DNA from: JASGCP01 sp965263285
Lineage (GTDB): Bacteria > Bacteroidota > Bacteroidia > Chitinophagales > Chitinophagaceae
Direction of reading: 5' to 3'
Assembly (NCBI GenBank): GCA_965263285.1
Contig: CBDHHD010000016.1
Location: 434,001-498,000 of the forward strand
DNA length: 64,000 bases
Each line of letters opens with the position of its first letter. The first letter of the stretch is position 1. Shown piece by piece: positions 52,396 to 62,800 of this stretch. The translations under genes were made by a program, and so were the position numbers. Below the pieces are notes generated by a model that saw only the letters and a list, made by a program, of their open reading frames with translations, was not told where the DNA came from and did no database searches.

Positions 52396-52704
52396 CTATA
52401 AAGCTAACATATCAAATTTAATAATAGCAGAATTAAATCTCACTAAATTTTCCCAATGTATCTGTCCATTCACACAAAAATGTTTTGAAAATTCAAATGT
52501 TAATGTATTAATTTTCTAGGCATACAATTTGCTAAAATCTTTATTCATTTCCTTTGCTTTATGCCCTATCGGCTCTATAATTTTAATATAAAAATATGAA
52601 TCTCCTGAAATAAATTCCCAAAATTTTTGCCCACAATATTTAAAATAATCACCCTTGTCTGGTTTATTATCACACCCATAACAACATCCACTTATAGCAA
52701 CTAT
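52396..52704 (-). pseudogene. Gene fragment with in-frame stop, possibly a restriction-enzyme C-terminus
   Basis: On the minus strand one frame stays open for 103 codons apart from a single TAG at 52516-52518. It reads SGCCYGCDNKPDKGDYFKYC, then GQKFWEFISGDSYFYIKIIE, PIGHKAKEMNKDFSKLYA, the stop, and KINTLTFEFSKHFCVNGQIH. The composition and motifs look protein-like. The pattern recalls the C-terminal part of some type II restriction endonucleases, but this is from memory and weak. The N-terminal part is missing: the frame ends near 52704, about 80 bp from the coxA stop. TAG is probably a mutated sense codon. Confidence 0.4.
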
Positions 52705-52740
52705 TCATATATAAATTAATAATTAGTTAAATACTCTTTT

Positions 52741-52765
52741 CAATACTATCCAAAAAATAGCACAA
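52741..52765. mobile_element. Possible IS256-like end relic
   Basis: AATACTATCCAAAAAATAGC resembles GATACTGTCCAAAAAAGTGT at 7137. It lies between the gene fragment and coxA, where an element end would explain the truncation. The match is short and could be chance in AT-rich DNA. Confidence 0.25.
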
Positions 52766-52786
52766 AAACAATAAATTTATTCAACT

Positions 52787-54595
52787 CTAATGAGCGTCTA
52801 CACTTTCATTAGGACCTATAGGTTCTGTTTGTGGGATAAAGTCAATACCATCTTTCCCATAGTCATAAGCCCACCTATGCACTTCAGGAATTTCTCCTGG
52901 CCAATTACCATGAATAGGTTGAATAGGCGTTGTCCATTCTAAAGTATTTGCTTTCCAAGGGTTTTTTGTAAGCACTCGCTTACCTTTCCAAATAGAAAAG
53001 AAAAAATTAAAAATAAAAATAAATTGTGTTAAAAAAACAATAGCCGCTACTGTACTAATAAATCTGTTAAGATCTCCAAACTGATTAAAGCTTTGCCAGC
53101 TACTATAATCATAATATCTACGAGGCATTCCTGCTAATCCCTCATAATGCATAGGCCAAAATATCAAATATGCACCAATAAGTGTAATCCAAAAATGAAT
53201 ATATCCTAACATTCTATTCATATATCGCCCATACATTTTAGGATACCAATGGTATATGCCTGCAAACATAGCAAACATAGCTGATACTCCCATTACCAAG
53301 TGAAAGTGAGCAATTACAAAATAAGTATCATGTAAATGAATATCTAATGAGGAGTTGCCTAACCAAATACCTGTAAGCCCTCCCGAAATAAACAAGCTCA
53401 CAAATCCAATGGCAAACATAGAAGAAGGAGTAAAATGAATTTTCCCCCTCCATATTGTTGCCAACCAATTAAATACTTTAATAGCAGAAGGTACAGCTAT
53501 CAATAAAGTTAATAAAGTAAATATGGAACCTAAAAAAGGATTGAGTCCTGATACAAACATGTGATGAGCCCATACCAAGAAACCTAAAGCCACGATAGCA
53601 AACATAGAAACAATCATTGCCAAATATCCAAAAATAGGTTTTCTTGAATAAACAGAAAGCACTTCAGAAGTAATACCCATAGCAGGCAAGACAATAATAT
53701 ATACTTCAGGATGCCCTAGAAACCAAAATAAATGTTCAAATAATATAGGGCTACCTCCTTGGTTAGGGAGAGCATTACCACTAATAAATATATCAGACAA
53801 ATAAAAGCTCGTATCAAAATGACGATCAAAGAAAAGTAAAATAACGCCGGTAAAAAGAACAGGGAAAGAAAGAACTCCTAGAATAGCTGTAAACAAAAGT
53901 GCCCATATTGTAAGAGGCATTCTTGTCATAGACATTCCTTTGGTACGCATATTTAAAATAGTAGCAATGTAATTAAGACCTCCTAATAAAGAAGACACTA
54001 TAAAAAAAGCCATTGCAATAATCCAGAAATCCATTCCTGCCTTAGAACCAGGCGAGGCGTCTCCCAAGGCACTTAAAGGCGGATAAGCAGTCCAACCACC
54101 ACTAAAGGGGCCTGTTTGCAATAAAAATGAAGAAAGCATTACTACACTTCCCGCAAAGAAAAACCAATAACTCAGCATATTCATAAAAGGAGAAGCCATA
54201 TCTCTCGCCCCCAATTGAAATGGAATTAACAAATTAGCAAAAGTGCCACTCAAACCACCAGTTAACACAAAGAATACCAACACAGTACCATGAATAGTTA
54301 CCAATGCATAATACGCCTGTGCTGTAATATGACCTCCATCTACCCACCATTTCCCAAAAATAGTAGACAACCAAGATAAGTCAGAATTAGGGTATCCCAA
54401 TTGCAATCTAAAAATCACACTCATAAAACCACCTAATACTCCCCAAACGATACCCGTAATAAGAAATTGTTTTGAAATCATTTTGTGATCCTGACTAAAA
54501 ACATACTTCCTTATAAAGGAATCTTCAACATGATGATGAGCATGCCCCTCTTCATTTAACATGTTATCTTGTGCGGTTGCAATGATATTACTCAT
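52787..54595 (-). CDS. coxA: Cytochrome c oxidase subunit I
   Basis: This 602-aa haem-copper oxidase subunit I is the catalytic centre of the terminal oxidase. It has about 12 hydrophobic helices. Haem- and copper-binding motifs seen are HITAQAYYALVTIHGTVLVF, WFLGHPEVYIIVLPAMGI (His and Tyr of CuB), LVWAHHMFVSGLNPF and HLHDTYFVIAHFHLVMGVSA. The proton-channel residues of an A-type oxidase appear present. It follows coxB by 35 bp and the act genes, so electrons would flow from quinol through alternative complex III to this enzyme. Confidence 0.95.
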   Translation of the reverse strand: MSNIIATAQDNMLNEEGHAHHHVEDSFIRKYVFSQDHKMISKQFLITGIVWGVLGGFMSVIFRLQLGYPNSDLSWLSTIFGKWWVDGGHITAQAYYALVTIHGTVLVFFVLTGGLSGTFANLLIPFQLGARDMASPFMNMLSYWFFFAGSVVMLSSFLLQTGPFSGGWTAYPPLSALGDASPGSKAGMDFWIIAMAFFIVSSLLGGLNYIATILNMRTKGMSMTRMPLTIWALLFTAILGVLSFPVLFTGVILLFFDRHFDTSFYLSDIFISGNALPNQGGSPILFEHLFWFLGHPEVYIIVLPAMGITSEVLSVYSRKPIFGYLAMIVSMFAIVALGFLVWAHHMFVSGLNPFLGSIFTLLTLLIAVPSAIKVFNWLATIWRGKIHFTPSSMFAIGFVSLFISGGLTGIWLGNSSLDIHLHDTYFVIAHFHLVMGVSAMFAMFAGIYHWYPKMYGRYMNRMLGYIHFWITLIGAYLIFWPMHYEGLAGMPRRYYDYSSWQSFNQFGDLNRFISTVAAIVFLTQFIFIFNFFFSIWKGKRVLTKNPWKANTLEWTTPIQPIHGNWPGEIPEVHRWAYDYGKDGIDFIPQTEPIGPNESVDAH

Positions 54596-54630
54596 ACTAA
54601 TCTTTATTTATCTATTATAATAAAATATGG

Positions 54631-55740
54631 TTATCTTTTTGATATATTATATAAAGGACTACTTTTTTTTATTAAAGGCTTACTAACAATAAATGCTGTT
54701 GCTTTTGTAGTGGTATCTGATTTAGGTTCTTTATCCGGAAAAGCTATATAATAATAAGGTTTTTGTTTAGCTCTCCATGCGGCATAATCTTCTGGGGTAA
54801 GCACTTTGATAATTCCTTTCATAGAATAGTGCCCATTGCCACACATTTGATCACAACTTACCTCATAATCGAAATCAGGATTCCCTGTTATTTTTTTCAT
54901 TTCATCAGTCGTATACTTAGCCGTAATCCATAATGTAGTAGGGATTCCTGGAACTGCATCTACTTTTTCTCTAAACCAAGACAAGCCAAAATCATGAATC
55001 ACATCTCTTGAGTTTACAATAAATTTAACTGGGACACCCTTAGGAATATAACATGTTTGCTCTACAATAACATCTTTATGAGCAAATGGATCATCTTTTA
55101 CACCAATGGCAACGCTATCTTTCCAACATAATCCCAAAGGATTTGTTGACAAATCAATCATCTTATAATATTTTCTTCCAAAATTATTTTCCTCCCCTGG
55201 ATATCTAAAGATCCATCCAAATTGTTTGCCAGTTACTTCAATTTGCATAGCATTAGAAGGAGCTCCTTCGGTAAGATAAAACCAATTCTTAATACCTACC
55301 ACAATCAATATTGTTAATACAATTGTTGGAATAACAGTCCAAATAAACTCTAATTTATTACTATGAGTAAAATAAAATTGTTTTCTTTTCCCATCATCTT
55401 GATAACGCCAAGCAAAATAGAATAAAGCCACTTGTGTAATAATAAAAACAATACCTGTAATAATCAATGTAACCCATAACATTTCATCTACTCTTTCCCC
55501 TTGTACACTTCCAGAAGGATATGCCAATTGTGTTCTCTTAAACAACAATTGATTACAAACATATAAGCCCACTAGTAATAAAACCAAAAAACAAAGCATA
55601 AGAAATCCATTGATTTTATTCGTTTGCTTTCTTGATTCCTCTTCACCGGTAATAGTAGCGACAAACTCAGTTGATCGAGCAATTTGAAAAGTGATAATAA
55701 AAATCAACAATACAACAATGATAATTAAAAATACGCTCAT
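54631..55740 (-). CDS. coxB: Cytochrome c oxidase subunit II
   Basis: This 369-aa subunit II has three hydrophobic segments at the N-terminal side (VFLIIIVVLLIFIITFQIAR, FLMLCFLVLLLVGLYVC, and the pair around WVTLIITGIVFIITQVALF). The periplasmic CuA domain carries the ligands: DVIHDFGLSW supplies a His, and SCDQMCGNGHYSM supplies the Cys-x3-Cys-x3-His-x2-Met set. It has the Bacteroidota-typical extra C-terminal tail (about 40 residues, Ser/Thr/Lys-rich). Its neighbours coxA and actF confirm the assignment. Confidence 0.95.
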   Translation of the reverse strand: MSVFLIIIVVLLIFIITFQIARSTEFVATITGEEESRKQTNKINGFLMLCFLVLLLVGLYVCNQLLFKRTQLAYPSGSVQGERVDEMLWVTLIITGIVFIITQVALFYFAWRYQDDGKRKQFYFTHSNKLEFIWTVIPTIVLTILIVVGIKNWFYLTEGAPSNAMQIEVTGKQFGWIFRYPGEENNFGRKYYKMIDLSTNPLGLCWKDSVAIGVKDDPFAHKDVIVEQTCYIPKGVPVKFIVNSRDVIHDFGLSWFREKVDAVPGIPTTLWITAKYTTDEMKKITGNPDFDYEVSCDQMCGNGHYSMKGIIKVLTPEDYAAWRAKQKPYYYIAFPDKEPKSDTTTKATAFIVSKPLIKKSSPLYNISKR

Positions 55741-55774
55741 ATTATTTTACTTATTAATAGAATGTCAAAAAAAA

Positions 55775-57007
55775 TTAGGTATGATGTATAATACTTTCTT
55801 TTAAGAATGGGTGATGTACCATAATCAATGGTTTTTTTGTAAGCGCCTTAGAAACAATTGCTATTAGTAAACCTACAAATAAAAACAAAATACCAAAATC
55901 AAACCATCCAAGAGATACTTTAGCTGGACTCAAGCTAGCCATTACCATCTGATAAAAGTCAACCCAATGCCCAAACAATATCAATACAGCAATAAAAGAC
56001 AATAATGTAAAATTTCGTTTAATACCTCGCCTCATTAAAAGTAAAATAGGACAAACAAAGTTAATAATTAAGTTAAAGAAAAAAATACCTCTATATACAC
56101 CCCATACTCTATTTTTAAAATAGATCGTCTCTTCAGGTATATTCGCATACCAAGTAAGCATATATTGAGCAAACCAAAGGTATGTCCAAAAGATAGAAAA
56201 TGCAAACATAAATTTCCCAATATCATGCAAATGTTCTTCTGTAGTAAACTCTAAATAACCTTTATTCTTCATATATACTACCCATAAAGCCATTAAACTA
56301 ACGCCACTTACAAAAGAACTTCCAAATGTATACCAACTAAACATGGTACTATACCAATGAGAATTAATACTCATTATCCATAGCCATGGCAAAGTAGAGC
56401 CTACAGTTATTGCAAACCAAACAATAAACAAAGATGCCCAAACTGTATTTCTATAGATAAATGACTTGCCTTTTTCTCCCAACAACAAATCTGTATCTGC
56501 TTCCCTACTTAATTTACGCATTTTATATCCTAACAAACTCAATAAAAGAACAATAAGAAATGTCCAAATAAAGAAAAAAGTAGGATTTAAAAAGGGTGAT
56601 TTCCCTTTCAAAATAGGATCATTATTAACAATGGAAGCAACAGACCAGTCGTAAATACGCGCGTTATGCGCAATACATACTACATACACAAGCAACACAA
56701 AAACAATAATACCAAAAAAAGGAACGGCAACAGAAATCGCCTCCGATACCCTACGAAAGCTAATTTGCCAAGAACCCATAGCCAATGTAGTAATGCAAAT
56801 AAAAAACATAGTTGCATTCACCACTAAAAACCAAAAAATTGCATTATAAATCAATGTACCCCAAAAGTCAGTCTGTTGTTGTACATCACTACTCATTGCC
56901 TTTGTAAATATGCCTACTACTAATGCTATTAAACCCACTCCAATTAATCCCCAAGCCCATTTTTTAGTACCTGCTGGAACCTCAAATTGTTGTTTTATCA
57001 TTGTCAT
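55775..57007 (-). CDS. actF: Alternative complex III subunit ActF
   Basis: This 410-aa integral membrane protein has about ten helices (LIGVGLIALVVGIFTKAM, LVVNATMFFICITTLAMG, FFGIIVFVLLVYVVCIA, FFIWTFLIVLLLSLLGY and others). It is a quinol-oxidising NrfD-like subunit of alternative complex III. The GSTLPWLWIMSINSHWYSTM segment is characteristic of Bacteroidota ActF. It is next to last in the act run, followed by the oxidase genes. In known structures ActC and ActF form the membrane pair, with the quinol site in ActC. Confidence 0.9.
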   Translation of the reverse strand: MTMIKQQFEVPAGTKKWAWGLIGVGLIALVVGIFTKAMSSDVQQQTDFWGTLIYNAIFWFLVVNATMFFICITTLAMGSWQISFRRVSEAISVAVPFFGIIVFVLLVYVVCIAHNARIYDWSVASIVNNDPILKGKSPFLNPTFFFIWTFLIVLLLSLLGYKMRKLSREADTDLLLGEKGKSFIYRNTVWASLFIVWFAITVGSTLPWLWIMSINSHWYSTMFSWYTFGSSFVSGVSLMALWVVYMKNKGYLEFTTEEHLHDIGKFMFAFSIFWTYLWFAQYMLTWYANIPEETIYFKNRVWGVYRGIFFFNLIINFVCPILLLMRRGIKRNFTLLSFIAVLILFGHWVDFYQMVMASLSPAKVSLGWFDFGILFLFVGLLIAIVSKALTKKPLIMVHHPFLKESIIHHT

Positions 57008-57051
57008 CTTACATTATTTTAAAACGATACTTATAAAATATTTTTCTTTTT

Positions 57052-57690
57052 TTATTTACCTCCTTTCGCTAATGCTTCGTTCTGTTGTTTTTTAATATAA
57101 TAAATTACTTCCCATCTCTGCAATCGAGACAACTGCGACGCATAACTACCCATAAAGTTCTTACCATAAGTAGCTGTGAAGAACATACTTGCAGGGGAAA
57201 GTTTTTCATATGTAATATCTCCTACCAATGAAGCTGGTTTAAGAGGGAAGGGACCATTACCACCATTATACAAAGGTCCATTGCCATCCAACTTATCTCC
57301 ATGACAAATACCACAATACACTAAATACAAGCGATGCGCTTCTTCCAATTGATCGCCCATTAAAGTATCAAAAGGGTTAGAAAGAACAAATTTCTTGCCT
57401 GTTACTGAATCTTTTACAATACCTCGTAAAATAAAATCAGAATCTATTTGATAATTTTTTGGAACAGGAAATGGTTCTTCCTCACCTCTTGCAAATGTAC
57501 CTGCTACAGGACGATTATTATAAAAAATGCCATCCTTTTTTAAAAAGTCATGCTCTATATAGGTTTGATACGACCTACTATATGCCATATCAGGCATATA
57601 CACTCTATCCCTATCTCTTTTAGGGCCATTACAACTAAACATAATGGGGATGCTAACAACCCATATAAATAAAAAAGTAATATTTTTCAT
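57052..57690 (-). CDS. actE: Alternative complex III cytochrome c subunit ActE
   Basis: The start MKNITFLFIWVVSIPIMFSC at 57690 gives a lipoprotein with cleavage before Cys; an ATG 12 bp further upstream is less likely. The 212-aa product binds one haem c through CGICH (LVYCGICHGDKLDGNGP), with an axial Met candidate in SPASMFF. It lies between actD and actF in the expected order and should donate electrons to the oxidase or to a soluble cytochrome. Confidence 0.9.
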   Translation of the reverse strand: MKNITFLFIWVVSIPIMFSCNGPKRDRDRVYMPDMAYSRSYQTYIEHDFLKKDGIFYNNRPVAGTFARGEEEPFPVPKNYQIDSDFILRGIVKDSVTGKKFVLSNPFDTLMGDQLEEAHRLYLVYCGICHGDKLDGNGPLYNGGNGPFPLKPASLVGDITYEKLSPASMFFTATYGKNFMGSYASQLSRLQRWEVIYYIKKQQNEALAKGGK

Positions 57691-57711
57691 TTTATAACAC
57701 ATAATTTTCTT

Positions 57712-58302
57712 TTAAACTACTTCAGTAAAAGGATGCAAAGACTTTTCTTCATCAGTACTATAAGAAGCAAACCACCAACCCGCTTCTGCATATTGCGTAT
57801 ACGCTTCTATAGCCCCTATATGACGCAATAAATTCTCTGCATCTGTTGCATTGGTATGTTCTGTACATTCTATTACTAAAACAAATAAGTCATCTGTTGC
57901 TCTCGGATGAAAATGATGTTTTCTTACAAAGGGCATAATCTTATTCAACCAACAAAAAGTATTAACCATACCAACAGAAGCAAACAAAACAGTTAATTCA
58001 AACATAATCGGAATCCATGCAGGGAATGAAAAGTGCGGCTTACCTCCATAATTCAATGGCCAATCCATTGTAAATATCCAGCCGATATATAAGAAAGCAA
58101 CTGTTGTTCCTGTAATTCCAAAAATAAAACCAGCGGTATGCAAACTCGTCTCCCTAAGTCCCATTTCCTTATCTAAACCATGAACCGCAAAAGGCGTATA
58201 TACATCATGAAGCTTATATCCCTCTGTTCGAACCGCTTTAACAGATTCAAATAATTTTTTTTCTTCATTAAAACAACCTACAACAAATTTCTTTTTAGCC
58301 AT
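57712..58302 (-). CDS. actD: Alternative complex III subunit ActD
   Basis: The start MAKKKFVVGCFNEEKKLFES at 58302 is preferred because the longer frame would overlap actC. The 196-aa DUF3341 protein has two membrane helices (AGFIFGITGTTVAFLYIGWI and WIPIMFELTVLFASVGMVNTF). It ends in a cytosolic domain (HPRATDDLFVLVIECTEHTN). Its position between actC and actE is the classic one. Confidence 0.92.
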   Translation of the reverse strand: MAKKKFVVGCFNEEKKLFESVKAVRTEGYKLHDVYTPFAVHGLDKEMGLRETSLHTAGFIFGITGTTVAFLYIGWIFTMDWPLNYGGKPHFSFPAWIPIMFELTVLFASVGMVNTFCWLNKIMPFVRKHHFHPRATDDLFVLVIECTEHTNATDAENLLRHIGAIEAYTQYAEAGWWFASYSTDEEKSLHPFTEVV

Positions 58303-58333
58303 ATATACAATTGTTTTTATTATTTTAACTATT

Positions 58334-59776
58334 CTAATGATGTACATGTTTATGTGTAAATTCTTCCACAGACTCTTTCTCTATCTCTCCCACTTCAGCC
58401 TTATAGCTTTCTCCACTTGTCTTCATCACATGCTTTACTTCTGCAATAGCAATCACAGGAAAGTATTTACTAAACAAAAAGAAACAAGTAAAAAACAACC
58501 CAAAAGTACCTAAATAAAATCCAATTTCCCAAATACTAGGGGCATAATACACCGACCAACTCGAAGGCAAATAATCTCTAAAAAGCGCAGGTACAATAAT
58601 CCAAAATCTTTCAAACCACATACCACAATTAATAATCACGCTAATAAAGAAAGTAACATATAAATTCCTTCTTAGTTTTTTAAACCAAAAAAGCTGTGGA
58701 GTAACAACATTGCAAAACATCAAACTATAAAATACCCATCCATAAGGACTAAATAAATTACCTGAGCTATACAAGAAGTAGTATTCTTCAAATTTATTTT
58801 GAGAATAAAACGAAACAAAAACTTCCGTCATATAAGCCACTCCTACAATAGAACCTGTTAAAACAATCACTTTGTTCATAGCTTCTATATGTCCAACTGT
58901 AATATAATCCTTTAAATTAAATACTTTTCTAACAACCAACATCAAACTCTGCACCATTGCAAAACCAGAAAAAACAGCACCTGCCACAAAATATGGCGGG
59001 AAAATAGTACTATGCCAACCTGGTACCACACTCGTAGCAAAGTCAAATGACACAATGGTATGAACAGAAAGCACAAGTGGAGTACTCAACCCTGCCAATA
59101 TCAACGACAAACTTTCATGCCTTTGCCAATGCTTAGCTGATCCAGTCCACCCAAAAGAAGTTAATCCATAGAAAAATTTCCTAAATTTTGTTTTAGCACG
59201 ATCCCGAACGGTAGCTAGATCAGGAATAAGACCTGAATACCAAAATAAAAGAGAAACAGTAAAATAAGTTGAGATAGCAAACACATCCCAAAGTAGAGGA
59301 GAGTTGAAATTTGACCAAACCGGACCCCTTGTATTAATATAAGGCATCACAAAAAAAGCCATCCATACGCGTCCCATGTGCCATACAGGAAATTGACCTG
59401 CACACATCACCGCAAAAATAGTCATTGCCTCTGCCGCACGATTTACTCCTGTCCTCCATCCTTGCCTAAATAAAAGCAAGATAGCAGATATTAAAGTTCC
59501 TGCATGCCCAATACCCACCCACCATACGAAATTTGTAATATCCCATCCCCACCCAATCGTTTTATTCAAATTCCACTCACCAATACCATATGTAACATGC
59601 CTATACACACTATATACTCCAAATAAAAGCAATGCAATAGCAATAAAGAAACCTACATACCAACTTTTAGAAGGTTTATCCTCAATAGGTTTAACGATAT
59701 CTTCTGTAATATCGTGATAGGTCTTTTTTCCATCTATTAAAGGTTCTCTTAATTGCGATTCATATTTAAGATCCAT
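58334..59776 (-). CDS. actC: Alternative complex III subunit ActC (NrfD-like)
   Basis: This 480-aa polytopic subunit has about ten helices, including WWVGIGHAGTLISAILLLFR, GQFPVWHMGRVWMAFFVMPY and FVAGAVFSGFAMVQSLMLVV. It is the quinol-oxidising NrfD/PsrC-like membrane subunit of alternative complex III. Short basic loops such as RDRAKTKFRKF separate the helices. It is 31 bp upstream of actD. Confidence 0.92.
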   Translation of the reverse strand: MDLKYESQLREPLIDGKKTYHDITEDIVKPIEDKPSKSWYVGFFIAIALLLFGVYSVYRHVTYGIGEWNLNKTIGWGWDITNFVWWVGIGHAGTLISAILLLFRQGWRTGVNRAAEAMTIFAVMCAGQFPVWHMGRVWMAFFVMPYINTRGPVWSNFNSPLLWDVFAISTYFTVSLLFWYSGLIPDLATVRDRAKTKFRKFFYGLTSFGWTGSAKHWQRHESLSLILAGLSTPLVLSVHTIVSFDFATSVVPGWHSTIFPPYFVAGAVFSGFAMVQSLMLVVRKVFNLKDYITVGHIEAMNKVIVLTGSIVGVAYMTEVFVSFYSQNKFEEYYFLYSSGNLFSPYGWVFYSLMFCNVVTPQLFWFKKLRRNLYVTFFISVIINCGMWFERFWIIVPALFRDYLPSSWSVYYAPSIWEIGFYLGTFGLFFTCFFLFSKYFPVIAIAEVKHVMKTSGESYKAEVGEIEKESVEEFTHKHVHH

Positions 59777-59810
59777 GGTGATAATTCCTTTTAATTAATA
59801 AAAAAATAAT

Positions 59811-62800
59811 TTACATTTCTTCATCATTTCTAACTTTCGCTAAATAGTTTACATTAGGTAAAGTATGTAATTGCTCTAACGAGTAGAAAGTACGATATGG
59901 ATTTTCTTTTCTTACATCTGATATAGCACTATTCTTATCATTCACATTACCAAACACAATAGCATTCGTAGGACAAGCTTGCTGACATGCTACTTTCAAA
60001 TCCCACTGCCCTTTATTGCCTGTTTCTAAAGAACGACCTTCTTTCTTAGCTTTTAACTTACCTTCTTGTAAGCGTTGCGTACAAAAAGAACATTTTTCCA
60101 TCACACCACGACAACGAACAGTAACATCAGGGTTTAATACCATTCGAACTAAGTCACTATTCATATCCAAGGTTACATCTGATATAAATCCTTTTTGATT
60201 ATTAGGAAAGCTATCAGCTCCTGTATAATTTTCCCAATTAAACCGTCTCACTTTATAAGGACAGTTATTAGCACAATACCTTGTACCCACACATCTATTA
60301 TAAGTCATTTGATTAAATCCTTCACTACTATGTGTAATAGCTCCTACAGGACATACATTTTCACAAGGCGCATTATCACATTGTTGACACAACATAGGCT
60401 GAAAAACAACCTTAGGGTTATCTAAATCATTCCCACTATAATATCTATCAATACGCAACCAATGCATATCATGATAACGAGCAACCTCTTCTTTCCCCAC
60501 AATAGGAATATTATTCTCAGCAATACAAGCCACCACGCATGCACCACAACCTATACAAGAATTCAAGTCCACACTCATTCCCCATTTCAATCCAGGATAA
60601 TCATAAGGCTTATAAATAGTACCATCATTTCTATAATGCGCAATTCCTCCGTATGGCGCTAATTCTTTTTCTCTATCTTCTATTATTTCTTTTGGATTTT
60701 CTATAAATTCTTTTAATAACATCTCCTTCATAACCTCGGTTCGTTTCCCAAAGTCAGCATCATAATAGTTATGTGTTTGAATTAATGCAACAGTATATTG
60801 ATTATTAGTAAGAGATAAACTTACATGAGATGCAAACATACAAAGATTACCATTTCGCATAGACATCAAAGGATAAGCATTTTGACCAACTGCCGCACTA
60901 GCCTTTCCTATTCTTGCATACGCAGCTTCAATTTCATCTTTTCTTGTAACATAGTCATTATCATCAATAGGACTATTAGCCCCTAATCCATATCCTAATG
61001 CAACCGCTACTGTTTGATGGTGAATACCTGGAATAATTAACGCAGGCAATCTCAAGATTACTCCATTAACCGTTAAAGTTACTACTTTTTTCTTAGGCTC
61101 TACCTCATACGCATCTGCCCCATATTCATTCGAAATATCTTGATTAAGCAATGTCTTTGCCATTGACGGAGAAACAACCAAATAGTTATCCCAAGTGGCC
61201 CTAGAAATAGGATCAGGCAACTCTTGTTGCCAAGGATTAGCACCCAAATGCCCTGTTCCAATACCAATTTTTTTATAGACTACCACTTCAATGCCTCCAT
61301 TATTCACAGGCAAATTCTTAATATAAGCAACAGAAGCATTAACAATATCATGTCGAATAACGGGAGGCGTGGCAATCGTAGACGCACCACTCACATTATT
61401 GTTCCATACCCCATCTTGTACCGCTTTCCACCAAGGTAAAGTCAAGGGTAATTTCTGACTCCAAAACGCCTCTATATACGACGCATAAGAAGTATTATTG
61501 CCCATCCATTTTAACAAACTATCTTCCATTTGACGCGTCTTAAATAATGGATTAATAGTAGGTTGAACAAAAGAATAACAATTAGATTTCACTTCACTAT
61601 CACCCCAAGATTCCAAATAATGATGGTTAGGTATTTGATATTGACAAAGCAAATCGGTTTCATTTACTTTTCTATTGAATGAAACACAACAATTTACTTT
61701 TTTCATTCCACTCTTTACCTTGTCACTTTCATACCAAGTATATACTGGATTAACATTGTATAAAAACAAAGCTCCTACACTCCCATTATTCATATCATTC
61801 ACCAATTGAGCAAAATCCCCATCAATACCTTTGCTTGAATTATATGTACTATTCCAATCTGCCTTATGATTTAACAACTCATTAATGGCATTTACCAACA
61901 CTTGTATTTGTGTATCATTACTCCCACACAATACAACAGAATATCCTCGGCTATCTACTAATCTTTTAGCAGCATCTTGAACAGCTTTAATTAAGTTTTG
62001 ATCGGTAAGTTCTAGTGCTAATGATTGATTTTGAATAGCATACCAAAGACTCAAAACAATCAAGTGTAATTGAGAAGGAGCACATAAATATCGTTCATCT
62101 GCATTTGATCCAGCAAGCGTAGGTATACAGTCAAATTGAATATGCTTGCTCATCTCAGGGCGTTTTTCATTTATTTTTCTTCCTGCAACATATTCTTGCG
62201 CATGTTCAATAGGACTAAGCCAATCGTTTAAGAAATCGGCACCAATACTCACAATCACTTTCGCTTCATCTAAATGATAAGTAGGAATATCTCTCTTACC
62301 ATAACAAATTTCATTCGCCAACCTCATGCCTGAAAAAGAAGTAGGATCATACATCACATGTTTACTACCAGGATATTTTAATAAAAATTTATTTATAATA
62401 TCTAAAGTAGAAGGAGAATTAATAGTAGAAGTCAGCAATACAATAGGCTTCCCATTTAATTGTTGCAATTGTTGCGCTATGTCGCTATCTACTTCGTTAA
62501 AAGACGACTCTTTCCCATTCTTTAAAGGATAACGCAATTGAAAGTCATCATACAAAGAAAGAACAGATGCTTGAACTTTAGGCGAAGTGCCTCCTTTTGT
62601 AACAATAGATAAATCATTCCCCTCAATTTTAATAGGTCTACCATCTCTCACCTTCACTAACACACTTACATTTTTACCCGCTTCATCTATATAAGTACTT
62701 GCATACCAATTAGCTACACCAGGAACAATATCTTCAGGTTTATTAGCGAATGGAATACTTTTTTCAATAGGCACTTTACAACTAGCAGCCACTACCGCAG

